10,327 nucleotides of DNA from Thermoleophilaceae bacterium (GTDB lineage: Bacteria > Actinomycetota > Thermoleophilia > Solirubrobacterales > Thermoleophilaceae): NCBI GenBank assembly GCA_013812485.1, contig JACCTJ010000093.1, forward strand, positions 1 to 10,327, in the 5' to 3' direction. The notes under the pieces were generated by a model. The model did no database searches. It was not told the DNA's origin and saw nothing but the letters and a program-made list of their open reading frames with translations. The position numbers were made by a program, and so were the translations under genes. Every line of letters starts with the position of its first letter. Within the stretch, counting starts at the first letter, position 1. This document shows, piece by piece, positions 1 to 6,486 of the stretch.

Positions 1-285
1 AAGGGGATGAGCCAGCGCCTCGCGGTGGCGCGCGCCCTGCTCGCCGATCCTCCGCTGCTCCTGCTCGACGAGCCGCGCGCGAACCTCGATCCCGCCGCCG
101 CCGAACTGCTCGAGCCGCTGATCGGCCCCGCGGCCGGGCGCACGCGGGTGATCGTCACCCACGATCTCGAGGCTGGCCTCACGGAGTCCGACCTGGCGCT
201 CGGGCTGCGGGCCGGGCGCCAGGTCTTCTGCCAGCGGACGGGGCCCGAAGACGCCGCTCAGGTCGCGCGGAGGCTCTTTACCTAG
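1..285 (+). CDS. ccmA: CcmA, heme exporter ABC ATP-binding subunit (3' end only)
   Basis: This is the C-terminal 94 residues of an ABC-transporter ATPase; the reading frame is open from base 1, so the gene begins upstream and the ATG at base 7 is internal. Visible in order are the end of the ABC signature (KGMSQRLAVARAL), Walker B LLLLDEP at fragment residues 19-25, the D-loop NLDP and the switch histidine in VTHD (His54). Walker A and the Q-loop lie outside the window. The fragment alone would fit many ABC ATPases. The assignment to CcmA, which powers the CcmAB exporter that releases holo-CcmE from CcmC/CcmD in cytochrome c maturation, rests on ccmB, ccmC and ccmD following. The usual direct ccmA-ccmB junction is broken here by a lipoprotein gene. 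Confidence 0.85.
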   Translation, partial: KGMSQRLAVARALLADPPLLLLDEPRANLDPAAAELLEPLIGPAAGRTRVIVTHDLEAGLTESDLALGLRAGRQVFCQRTGPEDAAQVARRLFT

Positions 286-307
286 GTCGGTCGGCACCGC
301 TTACACT
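277..307 (+). promoter_or_regulatory. weak candidate promoter before the lipoprotein gene
   Basis: A TTTACC hexamer (277-282) and a TACACT hexamer (302-307) sit 19 bases apart at the end of ccmA and in the 33-base gap that follows. Each matches a sigma70-type consensus at 4 of 6 positions. The lipoprotein ATG follows 11 bases after the -10-like hexamer with no Shine-Dalgarno sequence, so a very short or absent leader is possible. Spacing is one or two bases long and the match could be chance. Confidence 0.2.
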
Positions 308-318
308 CGGACGCACAG

Positions 319-966
319 ATGGTCGCCAACAACACGCGCGGGTCGTGGCCGCTACGGCGGTGGGCGGCCGTGATCAGCCTCTCCCTGCTCGCAGCCTGTG
401 GCGGAGACGCGGCGGACGAGCCGCGTGAGCCGCGGCCCCGACCGGACGCGCGCACCCCCGGGCAGCAGGCGGCTCCACCGGCGCCGCAGCGAGACTCGGC
501 TGCTCCTTTCCCCGACGGCGAACGTCCTCTGCGCGACCGGTTCAGCCTCCGTACCGGCGAGGTCTGCTCGCGCTTCTACGCTGAGGCGGCGCCGCTCCAG
601 GCTGAGCTCAAACGCGTCGGACCGCGGATCCAAAGCGATCGGGGCGCTCGCAACCGGGCCGGGGAGCTCATCGACGACATCCAGGCGGGGTCGGGCGAGT
701 TTCTGCGACGCCTCGAGTCGATCCCGCCTCCGTCCTCGCCGGCAGGCCGCCAGGACAGGACGCGCCTACTCGCGTCGACTGAGGACCTCATGCAACTTCA
801 GCGCGACAACGTCGAGCTCGCCGAGGAGCTGATCTTCAGGCCAGGCAAGGCGTCTGACGCCGATAGAAGGCGCGTCTCCGAGCTGAGGACTCGACTCGGC
901 GCCGAGCTCGTCGAGCAGCAGGCCCTGCTGCGCCGGCTCGACGTCCCGGAATGCCTGCCGAGTTAG
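319..966 (+). CDS. putative lipoprotein of unknown function inside the ccm cluster
   Basis: I do not recognise the family. The 215-residue product starts with a basic segment (Arg7, Arg13, Arg14), a short hydrophobic stretch and a lipobox LLAAC with the acceptor at Cys27, followed by Gly-Gly-Asp. This indicates export and lipid anchoring on the outer face of the membrane. Residues 30-70 are a Pro/Arg/Ala-rich linker. Residues 72-215 look like a charged, largely helical bundle. Only two other cysteines occur, Cys83 near the start of that domain and Cys212 near the C-terminus, which could form a disulfide closing the bundle. The ATG at 319 is the only start that keeps the signal sequence; no Shine-Dalgarno is seen. 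Codon use is looser than in neighbours: about 18% of codons end in A or T by hand count, and it uses AGA, AGG and CTA. A role in cytochrome c maturation is suggested only by position. Confidence 0.85.
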   Translation: MVANNTRGSWPLRRWAAVISLSLLAACGGDAADEPREPRPRPDARTPGQQAAPPAPQRDSAAPFPDGERPLRDRFSLRTGEVCSRFYAEAAPLQAELKRVGPRIQSDRGARNRAGELIDDIQAGSGEFLRRLESIPPPSSPAGRQDRTRLLASTEDLMQLQRDNVELAEELIFRPGKASDADRRRVSELRTRLGAELVEQQALLRRLDVPECLPS

Positions 967-992
967 AACGCACGGCCCGGCCGGGCCCCGCC

Positions 993-1667
993 GTGATCCG
1001 CGCCGCCGTCGCCATCCTCCGCAAGGATCTTCGCGTCGAGCTCCGCGCCCGCGAGGCCGTGCCGGCCATGGCGCTGTTCGCGGTCACCGCCTTCGTGCTC
1101 TTCCACTTCGCCTTCGATCGCGACGCCCTCGACGGCGATGTGGCGGCGGGGACGCTGTGGGTGACGCTTCTGCTCACCACCGTGCTCGGGGTCAACCGCC
1201 TGTTCGTGGCCGAGCGCGAGCAGGGCGGCCTCGAGGCCATGCTGCTCGCGCCGATCGACCGCACGGCGATATTCCTGGCCAAGGCCGCGGCACTGTTCCT
1301 CTACCTCGTGGCCGTGGAGGTCGTGGCCCTACCGGCCTTTGCCGTGCTCCTGCTCGGGCCGGACCTGTTCGGCTCACTGCCCGCGCTGTGCGCGCTCCTG
1401 TTGCTCGCCGACCTCGGCCTCGCCGCGGTCGGGGCGCTCGTCGGCGCGCTCGCCGCCGAGACCCGCGCCCGCGAGGTGATCGGACCGCTGCTGCTGCTCC
1501 CGCTCGTGGTCCCGCTGGCCATCGCCGGGGCCCAGGCCACCGAGCCGTTGTTCACCGGTTCCGGGGCGCCCGAGGACCTTGGGCGCTGGCTGGGGCTGAT
1601 GGGCCTCTACGCTACGATTTTCGTACTGCTTTCAGTCGCCCTTTTCGACTTTCTCCTGGAGGACTGA
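993..1667 (+). CDS. ccmB: CcmB, heme exporter permease subunit
   Basis: This is the integral membrane partner of CcmA in the System I cytochrome c maturation exporter. The protein has about six hydrophobic segments and the family pattern GTLWVTLLLTTVLGVNRLF followed by an acidic/basic loop and LEAMLLAP, which marks CcmB. I chose GTG at 993 (224 residues): family members begin close to the equivalent of IRAAVAILRKDLRVELR, and E. coli CcmB is 220 residues. An ATG at 951 would add 14 residues and overlap the lipoprotein gene by 16 bases; its first codons include CCT, TTA and GAA, unlike the rest of ccmB. Neither start has a clear Shine-Dalgarno. The 3' end of the gene carries the ribosome binding site of ccmC. 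The family call is firm; the start is not. Confidence 0.9.
   Translation: MIRAAVAILRKDLRVELRAREAVPAMALFAVTAFVLFHFAFDRDALDGDVAAGTLWVTLLLTTVLGVNRLFVAEREQGGLEAMLLAPIDRTAIFLAKAAALFLYLVAVEVVALPAFAVLLLGPDLFGSLPALCALLLLADLGLAAVGALVGALAAETRAREVIGPLLLLPLVVPLAIAGAQATEPLFTGSGAPEDLGRWLGLMGLYATIFVLLSVALFDFLLED
1658..1663 (+). promoter_or_regulatory. ribosome binding site for ccmC
   Basis: GGAGGA lies in the last codons of ccmB, 10 bases before the TTG at 1674. It supports this rare start codon for ccmC, since no ATG or GTG lies near the start of the conserved region. Confidence 0.6.
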
Positions 1668-1673
1668 GTCCCC

Positions 1674-2471
1674 TTGTACGGCCGGGCCTTGAAGCCCCTC
1701 GCTCTCGCCACGGCCGCAGGCGCCGCACTCGCCTTCGGCCTGATCTTCTTCTACGCCCCGCTCGACGCCGATCAGGGGTTTATCCAGAAGATCTTCTACC
1801 TGCACGTACCGATGGCCATCGTCGCCCTACTCGGCTTCCTGGCCGGGGGAGTGATGGCGGCGATGCACCTGCGCACTCGCAGGCGCATCTGGGACATGCG
1901 CTCCTACGTGGCCATCCACCTGTCGATCATCCTGGCCGTCGGCGTGCTCGTGACGGGCTCGATCTGGGCCAAGGCCTCGTGGGGTCACTGGTGGGTCTGG
2001 GACGAGCCGATGCTCGTCTCCTTTCTGATCGTCTTCCTGCTCTACGCGGTCTACCAGCCGCTGCGCTTCTCGATAGACGATCCCGAGCGCCAGGCCCGCT
2101 ACGCGTCGGTGTTCGCGATCTCGGGGGCGGCCTTCACCGTGCTGAACTTCGTCGCCGTGCGCATGGCCGCGACCTACACGCACCCGCGCGTGTTCTCGCA
2201 GACCGGTGGCAACATGCCGGCCGAGATGTTCCTGACCTTCCTCGTCTCGCTCGCGGCCATGGCACTGATCTTCACGACGCTATGGACGCTCGAGCTCGGC
2301 TCGAAGAACGCCTCGGAGCGGCTGCGGCGGGCGCGACGGCGCCTCCAGCGCGAGGCCGATGGTGGCGCCCTCGGGCTCGACGGCGAGGGAGGCCGCGCGC
2401 GGCCTGCCGGCGGAGCGCCAGCTCCCGCGCCCGCCTCCGTCTCGGCCGCGAGCGTGCCGGCGCCGCGCTGA
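1674..2471 (+). CDS. ccmC: CcmC, heme-handling membrane protein
   Basis: CcmC binds heme at the outer face of the membrane and presents it for covalent attachment to the chaperone CcmE. The 265-residue product has six predicted membrane segments (roughly 9-29, 40-65, 82-100, 113-131, 145-165, 184-205). The tryptophan-rich heme-handling motif WGHWWVWDEP is at 103-112. His44 (in YLHVP) and His170 (in TYTHP) sit where the two axial heme ligands of the family are expected. Start is TTG, backed by GGAGGA 10 bases upstream and by the position of the first membrane segment. From about residue 207 there is a basic and then Ala/Pro/Gly-rich tail of nearly 60 residues, longer than usual for CcmC and probably cytoplasmic and disordered. 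The stop overlaps the ATG of the ccmD-like gene by one base. The related CcsA/CcmF proteins share the WWD motif, but the short length and six segments favour CcmC. Confidence 0.93.
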   Translation: MYGRALKPLALATAAGAALAFGLIFFYAPLDADQGFIQKIFYLHVPMAIVALLGFLAGGVMAAMHLRTRRRIWDMRSYVAIHLSIILAVGVLVTGSIWAKASWGHWWVWDEPMLVSFLIVFLLYAVYQPLRFSIDDPERQARYASVFAISGAAFTVLNFVAVRMAATYTHPRVFSQTGGNMPAEMFLTFLVSLAAMALIFTTLWTLELGSKNASERLRRARRRLQREADGGALGLDGEGGRARPAGGAPAPAPASVSAASVPAPR

Positions 2472-2647
2472 TGCCGGCCATCCCGCTCGAGACGGCCGCC
2501 GCCTACGTCGCCGCCGCCTACATCGTCTTCCTCGCCCTCGTGCTCGTCTACGTCGCCATCATCGGGCGCAAGATGGGTCGCCTGGAGCGCGAGCTGGCGG
2601 AGCTCGACGAGCTCAGCCGGGGGCCGAGCGGGGACCGCGAGCGGTGA
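2471..2647 (+). CDS. ccmD: CcmD-like small membrane protein
   Basis: This 58-residue protein has an N-terminal outside segment, one membrane helix (about 10-31, ending VLVYVAIIG), then a basic boundary (GRKMGR) and a short charged helix rich in Glu and Leu likely to form a coiled coil. This layout, and the place directly after ccmC, match CcmD, which helps release holo-CcmE from CcmC. CcmD proteins are too short and variable for sequence alone to be decisive, so the symbol rests on size, topology and position. The ATG overlaps the ccmC stop by one base (TGATG) and the stop overlaps the hemA start by four bases (GTGA), so it is translationally coupled on both sides. It lies within a longer open frame that begins inside ccmB; the part before 2471 is a shadow. 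Confidence 0.75.
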   Translation: MPAIPLETAAAYVAAAYIVFLALVLVYVAIIGRKMGRLERELAELDELSRGPSGDRER

Positions 2648-4029
2648 GCGACCCGCGCGGGCCGGAGCCCGCGGCGGCGGGCGCGGGGCTGATCGCCCTC
2701 GGGATCTCGCACAAGACCGCGCCGCTCGCTCTGCGCGAGCGCCTTGCGTTGCCGGAGGGGCGCGCGAGCGGCATCCTCTCCGAGCTCGTGCGCTCCGAGG
2801 CGATCCACGAGGCGGTCGCGCTCTCGACCTGTAACCGCACCGAGCTCTACCTGCTCGCCGCCGATCCCGTCGAGGCCGAGTCCGCGGCTCTCACCACCCT
2901 GGCCCGCCAGGCCGGCATCCCGCCCACCGAGCTCTTCGGGCGCCTCTACGCCATCCGCGGCCTAGAGGCCGTCCACCACCTGTTCGAGGTGGCCGGCGGT
3001 CTCGACTCGATGATCGTCGGCGAGGCCGAGATCCAGGGTCAGGTCAAGCGCGCCTACGAGCTCGCCCTCGTCGAGGGGGTGACCGGGCCCCTGACCAACC
3101 GGCTCTTCCGCGACGCGCTCGCCGCCGGCAAGCGCGTGCGCACGGAGACGGCCGTGGGACGTTCGCGGGTCTCGGTCGCCTCCGTGGCCGTCGAGCTCGC
3201 GCGCGAGGTACTGGGAGACCTGGCCCGGCGGCGAGTCCTGGTGATCGGCGCGGGCGAGAACGGCGAGCTGACCGCGCGCGCCCTCCGCCAGGCCGGTCTC
3301 GACACGGTCTTCGTGGCCAACCGCCGCTACGACCGCGCCATCGGCCTGGCCCAGCGCTTCGGCGGCGAGGCCGTGCGCTTCGACGACCTGCCCTCGGAGC
3401 TCGAACGCGCCGACATCGTCGTCTCCTCGACGGGCTCTCCGCACCAGATCCTCGGTCGCGAGGAGCTCGAGCTGGTGGTCGCCGAGCGGGCCGGGCGGCC
3501 GCTGCTGCTGATCGACATCGCGGTCCCGCGCGACATCGACGCGGCCGTGCGCGATCTGGCGGGGATCGCCCTCTACGACATGGACGACCTTCAGCGCGAG
3601 GTCGCGCGCAACCTGTCCGGGCGCGAGGCCGAGGCTCCCCGCGCGCGCAGCGTCATCGACCGCGAGGTCGCGCGCTTCGCCGACTGGCTCGCCAGCCTGG
3701 AGGTCGTGCCGACGATCGCCGCCCTGCGCGGCCGCGGCGACGAGGTGGTGAACCAGGTGCTGGCCGAGAACGCCGGGCGCTGGGAGTCGCTGTCGGAGGC
3801 TGACCGCGAGCGCGTCGAGGTGCTCGCCCGCGCCGTCGTGCGGCGCCTGCTGCACGAGCCAACGCTGCGGCTCAAGCGCGCCGAGGAGGGCTCCTACGCC
3901 CAGGTGCAGACGCTGCGAGAGCTGTTCGGGCTCGATTCCGAGGCCGGCGTGCTCGACGCGCCCGCGGCCGAGGTCACCGAGCTCGCGACGCGGCGGCGCG
4001 CGGTCCGGCGTCGGCCGCCACACCGCTAG
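2644..4029 (+). CDS. hemA: glutamyl-tRNA reductase (HemA)
   Basis: This enzyme reduces glutamyl-tRNA(Glu) to glutamate-1-semialdehyde with NADPH, the first committed step of C5-pathway tetrapyrrole synthesis in the cytoplasm. The product is 461 residues, slightly longer than the usual 410-450. Visible features are ISHKTAPL near residue 21, the catalytic cysteine Cys63 in LSTCNRTELY, the GLDSMIVGEAEIQGQVK block near 120-140, GRSRVSVAS near 172, a Rossmann NADPH-binding loop VLVIGAGENGE at 198-208, and a helical dimerisation domain ending in basic residues. GTG at 2644 is chosen because it overlaps the ccmD stop (GTGA) and leaves only a short extension before the conserved start. The frame stays open far upstream, but that part runs antiparallel to no homology and lies over ccmC. 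It ends in TAG and is followed in the same frame by hemC. Confidence 0.95.
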   Translation: MSDPRGPEPAAAGAGLIALGISHKTAPLALRERLALPEGRASGILSELVRSEAIHEAVALSTCNRTELYLLAADPVEAESAALTTLARQAGIPPTELFGRLYAIRGLEAVHHLFEVAGGLDSMIVGEAEIQGQVKRAYELALVEGVTGPLTNRLFRDALAAGKRVRTETAVGRSRVSVASVAVELAREVLGDLARRRVLVIGAGENGELTARALRQAGLDTVFVANRRYDRAIGLAQRFGGEAVRFDDLPSELERADIVVSSTGSPHQILGREELELVVAERAGRPLLLIDIAVPRDIDAAVRDLAGIALYDMDDLQREVARNLSGREAEAPRARSVIDREVARFADWLASLEVVPTIAALRGRGDEVVNQVLAENAGRWESLSEADRERVEVLARAVVRRLLHEPTLRLKRAEEGSYAQVQTLRELFGLDSEAGVLDAPAAEVTELATRRRAVRRRPPHR

Positions 4030-4032
4030 GCG

Positions 4033-5043
4033 GTGCCCGAGCGAGGGGCGGGTCTGAGGCTCGCCACGCGGGGTAGCGCGCTCGCGCTCGCGCAGGCCCG
4101 GCTGGTGGCGGGCATGCTCGAGAAGGCCGAGCCGGGCTTGATCGTCGAGCTGGTGACCGTACGCACGTCCGGGGACGAGCGGCCGGCCGGCCCGGATAAC
4201 GAGGAGCGGGTGAGCCCGACTCCGGCGCAGGCCGGCGACAAGTCGCGGTTCGTCAAGGAGATCGAGGAGGCGCTGCTGAGACGCGAGGCCGACCTCGCCG
4301 TGCACTCGGCCAAGGACGTGCCGGGTGAGCTCCCGGAGGGTCTGGCGATCGTCGGGGTCCCCGCTCGCGCTGACGCGCGCGACGCGATCTGCGGGGCCTC
4401 GTCGATCGCCGCGCTGCCTTCGGGCGCGCGGGTCGGCACGAGCAGCCTGCGCCGCCGTGCTCAGCTGCTCGCCGCGCGCGAGGATCTCGAGGTCGGCGAG
4501 CTGCGGGGAAACGTCGACACGCGGCTGCGGCGCCTCGCCGCCGGGGACTTCGATGGGGTGGTGCTAGCGCTCGCCGGGCTCGAGCGCCTCGGGCGCATCG
4601 AGGGAGTACCCGTGAGCGCGCAGGAGATGACGCCCGCTCCCGGCCAGGGCTGCCTCGCGCTCGAGGCCCGGATCGGCGACGAGCGCACCGAGGCGCTCGC
4701 CGGGGCGCTCACCGACCACGCGGCGCTCGTGCGCCTGACGGCGGAGCGCTCGGTGACGACGGCCCTCGACGCCACCTGCCGCACGCCGATCGGGGTACAC
4801 GCGACCCTCGACGAGGACGCCCGCGAGTTGGTGATCGAGACGTTCGTCGGCCTCCCCGACGGCAGCGCGTGGATCCGCGACCGCGTCGAGGGCGACGCCG
4901 GGGCTCCGTCCGCGTTGGGAAGGGTCGCGGCGGAGCGGCTGGTGTCCGCGGGGGCGGCCGAGCTGCTCGCCGAGGCCGAGCGCCATCCCGAGGCCGAAGC
5001 GCTTCGGCCCGACGGTCAACCGTCGTCAGGTCATCCGTCGTAG
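4033..5043 (+). CDS. hemC: hydroxymethylbilane synthase / porphobilinogen deaminase (HemC)
   Basis: HemC joins four porphobilinogen units into hydroxymethylbilane on a covalently held dipyrromethane cofactor. The 336-residue product shows the family blocks: RLATRGSALALAQA at 9-22, DLAVHSAKDVP with the catalytic Asp95, GTSSLRRRAQL, LRGNVDTRLRRL, PAPGQGCLALE, and the cofactor-attaching Cys249 in ATCRTPIG. The lid loop between GD (47-48) and F73 is about nine residues longer than in E. coli, and the usual GGKG is replaced by GDKSR. I believe this is a lineage trait, not a defect. GTG at 4033 gives the right N-terminus; only GCG separates it from the hemA stop, in the same frame. The 3' end overlaps the convergent FAD oxidoreductase gene by 18 bases. 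hemD or hemB, often next to hemC, are not in the window. Confidence 0.95.
   Translation: MPERGAGLRLATRGSALALAQARLVAGMLEKAEPGLIVELVTVRTSGDERPAGPDNEERVSPTPAQAGDKSRFVKEIEEALLRREADLAVHSAKDVPGELPEGLAIVGVPARADARDAICGASSIAALPSGARVGTSSLRRRAQLLAAREDLEVGELRGNVDTRLRRLAAGDFDGVVLALAGLERLGRIEGVPVSAQEMTPAPGQGCLALEARIGDERTEALAGALTDHAALVRLTAERSVTTALDATCRTPIGVHATLDEDARELVIETFVGLPDGSAWIRDRVEGDAGAPSALGRVAAERLVSAGAAELLAEAERHPEAEALRPDGQPSSGHPS
5010..5025. terminator. small inverted repeat between convergent genes, possible shared terminator
   Basis: CGACGGT (5010-5016) and ACCGTCG (5019-5025) form a perfect 7-base inverted repeat around two bases, or a 6-bp stem with a TCAA loop. It lies just before the overlapping 3' ends of hemC and the convergent FAD oxidoreductase gene. 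There is no T-run on either side, so an intrinsic terminator is only a possibility; it may be chance in GC-rich coding sequence. Confidence 0.3.
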
Positions 5044-6444
5044 CGCCGCGCGCGCCGCGAAGTGGCCGCACATCCCGTGCACGCCGCCGCCCGGGGGGGT
5101 CGACGACGAGCAGATGAACAGTCCCTCGACGGGTGTCGAGTAGGGGACCGGCCGGGCCACGGGACGTGTGAAGAGCTGGCCCAGGTCTTGCATGCCTCCG
5201 TTGATGTCCCCGCCGATGCAGTTCGCGTCGTGGCGCTCGACCGCGGCGGTGTCCATCGCCGAGCGGGCGAGGATCCGGTCTCGAAAGCCGGGGGCGAATC
5301 GTTCGATCTGGCCTTCGATGGCTGCGGTCATGTCCCGGGTCGAGCCGTTCGGCACGTGACAGTAGGCCCAGGCGGTGTGTTGCCCGTCGGGCGCTCGATC
5401 GCCGTCGAACAGGGTCGACTGAACGAGCAGCACGTACGGTCGCTCGGGGTGGCCGCCGCGGGCGACGATCTCCTCGGAGGCGACGAGCTCCTCGAGCGTG
5501 CCGCCGAGGTGGACCGTCCCCGCCCGTGCCGCCTCGGGCGCCCTCCACGGGATCGGGCCGCCGAGCGCCCAGTCGAGCTTGAACACCCCCGCGCCGTAGC
5601 GGTAGCGTCCGAGCGCGCGCCGGTAACGGTCCGGAAGCCGGTCGCCCGAGAGCTCGAGCACCTGTCGCGGGGTGAGGTCGAGCAGTACCGCGCGCGCGTC
5701 GGCCAGCTCAGCGAGGGAGCCGATACGACGGCCCGTCTCGATCTCGCCGCCGAGCGAGCGCAGGTGCGAGGAGAGCGCGTCGGCTAGCCGCTGCGATCCC
5801 CCGCGCACCAGCGGCCAGCCGACGGTGTGGCCGAGCAGCGCGAGCACGAGCCCGAACGAGGCGCTCACCGGGCGCCGGAGCGAGAGGATGGAGTGGGCGG
5901 CGCAGCCGGCGAAGAGCGCGCGCGCCCGCTCGCCGGCGAAGCGCCGGCGAGCGAGCCCGTTGGCGCTGCTCAGGGCGTCGAGGCCGAAGCGGGCGAGCAC
6001 GAGCGGATGGCGCGGCGGTCGCAGCGGCCCCAGGATCTGTGGCAGGAGGCGCTCGGCGTCGCGGACCAGCGGCTCCATCATCCGGCGGTAGGCCTCGGCG
6101 TCCGGGCCGAGCCCGCGCGCGGTGGCCGCGACCGAGCGCTCGAGCAGCACCGCCGTGCCGTCGTCGAGCGGATGCGCGAGCGGCGCGGGAGGATGTACGA
6201 GCTCGAGCCCGTGCTCGGCGAGTGGGAGGCCGCCGAGAAACGGCGAGCCGAGCGCGAGCGGGTGGGCGGTCGAGCAGACGTCGTGGACGAAGCCCGGCAG
6301 CGTCAGCTCGGCGGAGCGGGTGCCGCCACCCACCGTCTCCGCGGCCTCGAGTACGAGCACCGAGCGCCCGGCACGCGCGAGCGTGATCGCCGCGGCGAGC
6401 CCGTTGGGGCCCGCGCCCACGACTATCGCGTCGTGCTCAGGCAA
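5026..6444 (-). CDS. phytoene-desaturase-like NAD(P)/FAD-dependent oxidoreductase
   Basis: The 472-residue product is a flavoprotein of the phytoene dehydrogenase/amine-oxidase superfamily, closest in style to the PYROXD2-like group. It opens with the dinucleotide-binding fold IVVGAGPNGL (7-16), the ribose-binding Glu33 and GGGTR (39-43). A central FKLDWALGGPIPW segment (288-300) and the C-terminal FAD motif STPPGGGVHGMCG (448-460) are typical of this group, and the length is near normal. The substrate cannot be read from sequence; carotenoid, other isoprenoid or lipid oxidation are all possible, and no other carotenoid gene is in view. The start is TTG at 6444: the only start codon between the upstream stop and the FAD fold. 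It lacks a Shine-Dalgarno. It is last in the minus-strand gene series, 42 bases after the preceding gene and in the same frame as it, and its 3' end overlaps hemC. Confidence 0.9.
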   Translation of the reverse strand: MPEHDAIVVGAGPNGLAAAITLARAGRSVLVLEAAETVGGGTRSAELTLPGFVHDVCSTAHPLALGSPFLGGLPLAEHGLELVHPPAPLAHPLDDGTAVLLERSVAATARGLGPDAEAYRRMMEPLVRDAERLLPQILGPLRPPRHPLVLARFGLDALSSANGLARRRFAGERARALFAGCAAHSILSLRRPVSASFGLVLALLGHTVGWPLVRGGSQRLADALSSHLRSLGGEIETGRRIGSLAELADARAVLLDLTPRQVLELSGDRLPDRYRRALGRYRYGAGVFKLDWALGGPIPWRAPEAARAGTVHLGGTLEELVASEEIVARGGHPERPYVLLVQSTLFDGDRAPDGQHTAWAYCHVPNGSTRDMTAAIEGQIERFAPGFRDRILARSAMDTAAVERHDANCIGGDINGGMQDLGQLFTRPVARPVPYSTPVEGLFICSSSTPPGGGVHGMCGHFAARAALRRMT

Positions 6445-6448
6445 TCGA

Positions 6449-6474
6449 TCGGAGAAGGGTCGAGCGTTCCCCGA
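6449..6474 (-). other. possible hairpin in the leader of the FAD oxidoreductase gene
   Basis: On the minus strand, TCGGGGA (6474-6468) can pair with TCTCCGA (6455-6449) across a 12-base loop, with one G-U pair. It fills much of the 42-base intercistronic gap and ends four bases before the TTG start, which has no Shine-Dalgarno. It could affect coupling or RNA processing, but it is short and may be chance. Confidence 0.15.
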
Positions 6475-6486
6475 TGTGGCGAAGCG

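Noticed and set aside
7..9. ATG near the left edge as start of a small ATPase-like gene
   Set aside because: It falls inside the ABC signature motif, and the frame is open to base 1, so it is an internal methionine of a truncated ccmA.
319..400. Twin-arginine signal in the lipoprotein
   Set aside because: The adjacent arginines (13-14) are not in an SRRxFLK-like context. An ordinary lipoprotein signal with LLAAC explains the N-terminus better.
1157..2470. Open frame on the plus strand running through ccmB and ccmC into the ccmD-like gene
   Set aside because: The translation is Arg/Pro/Gly-rich and without motifs, and it overlaps two conserved membrane protein genes. Only the part from 2471 is real.
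2962..4305. A 447-codon open frame on the minus strand opposite hemA and the start of hemC
   Set aside because: It has no recognisable domain and lies fully opposite strongly conserved HemA and HemC motifs. Long antisense frames are expected at this GC content.
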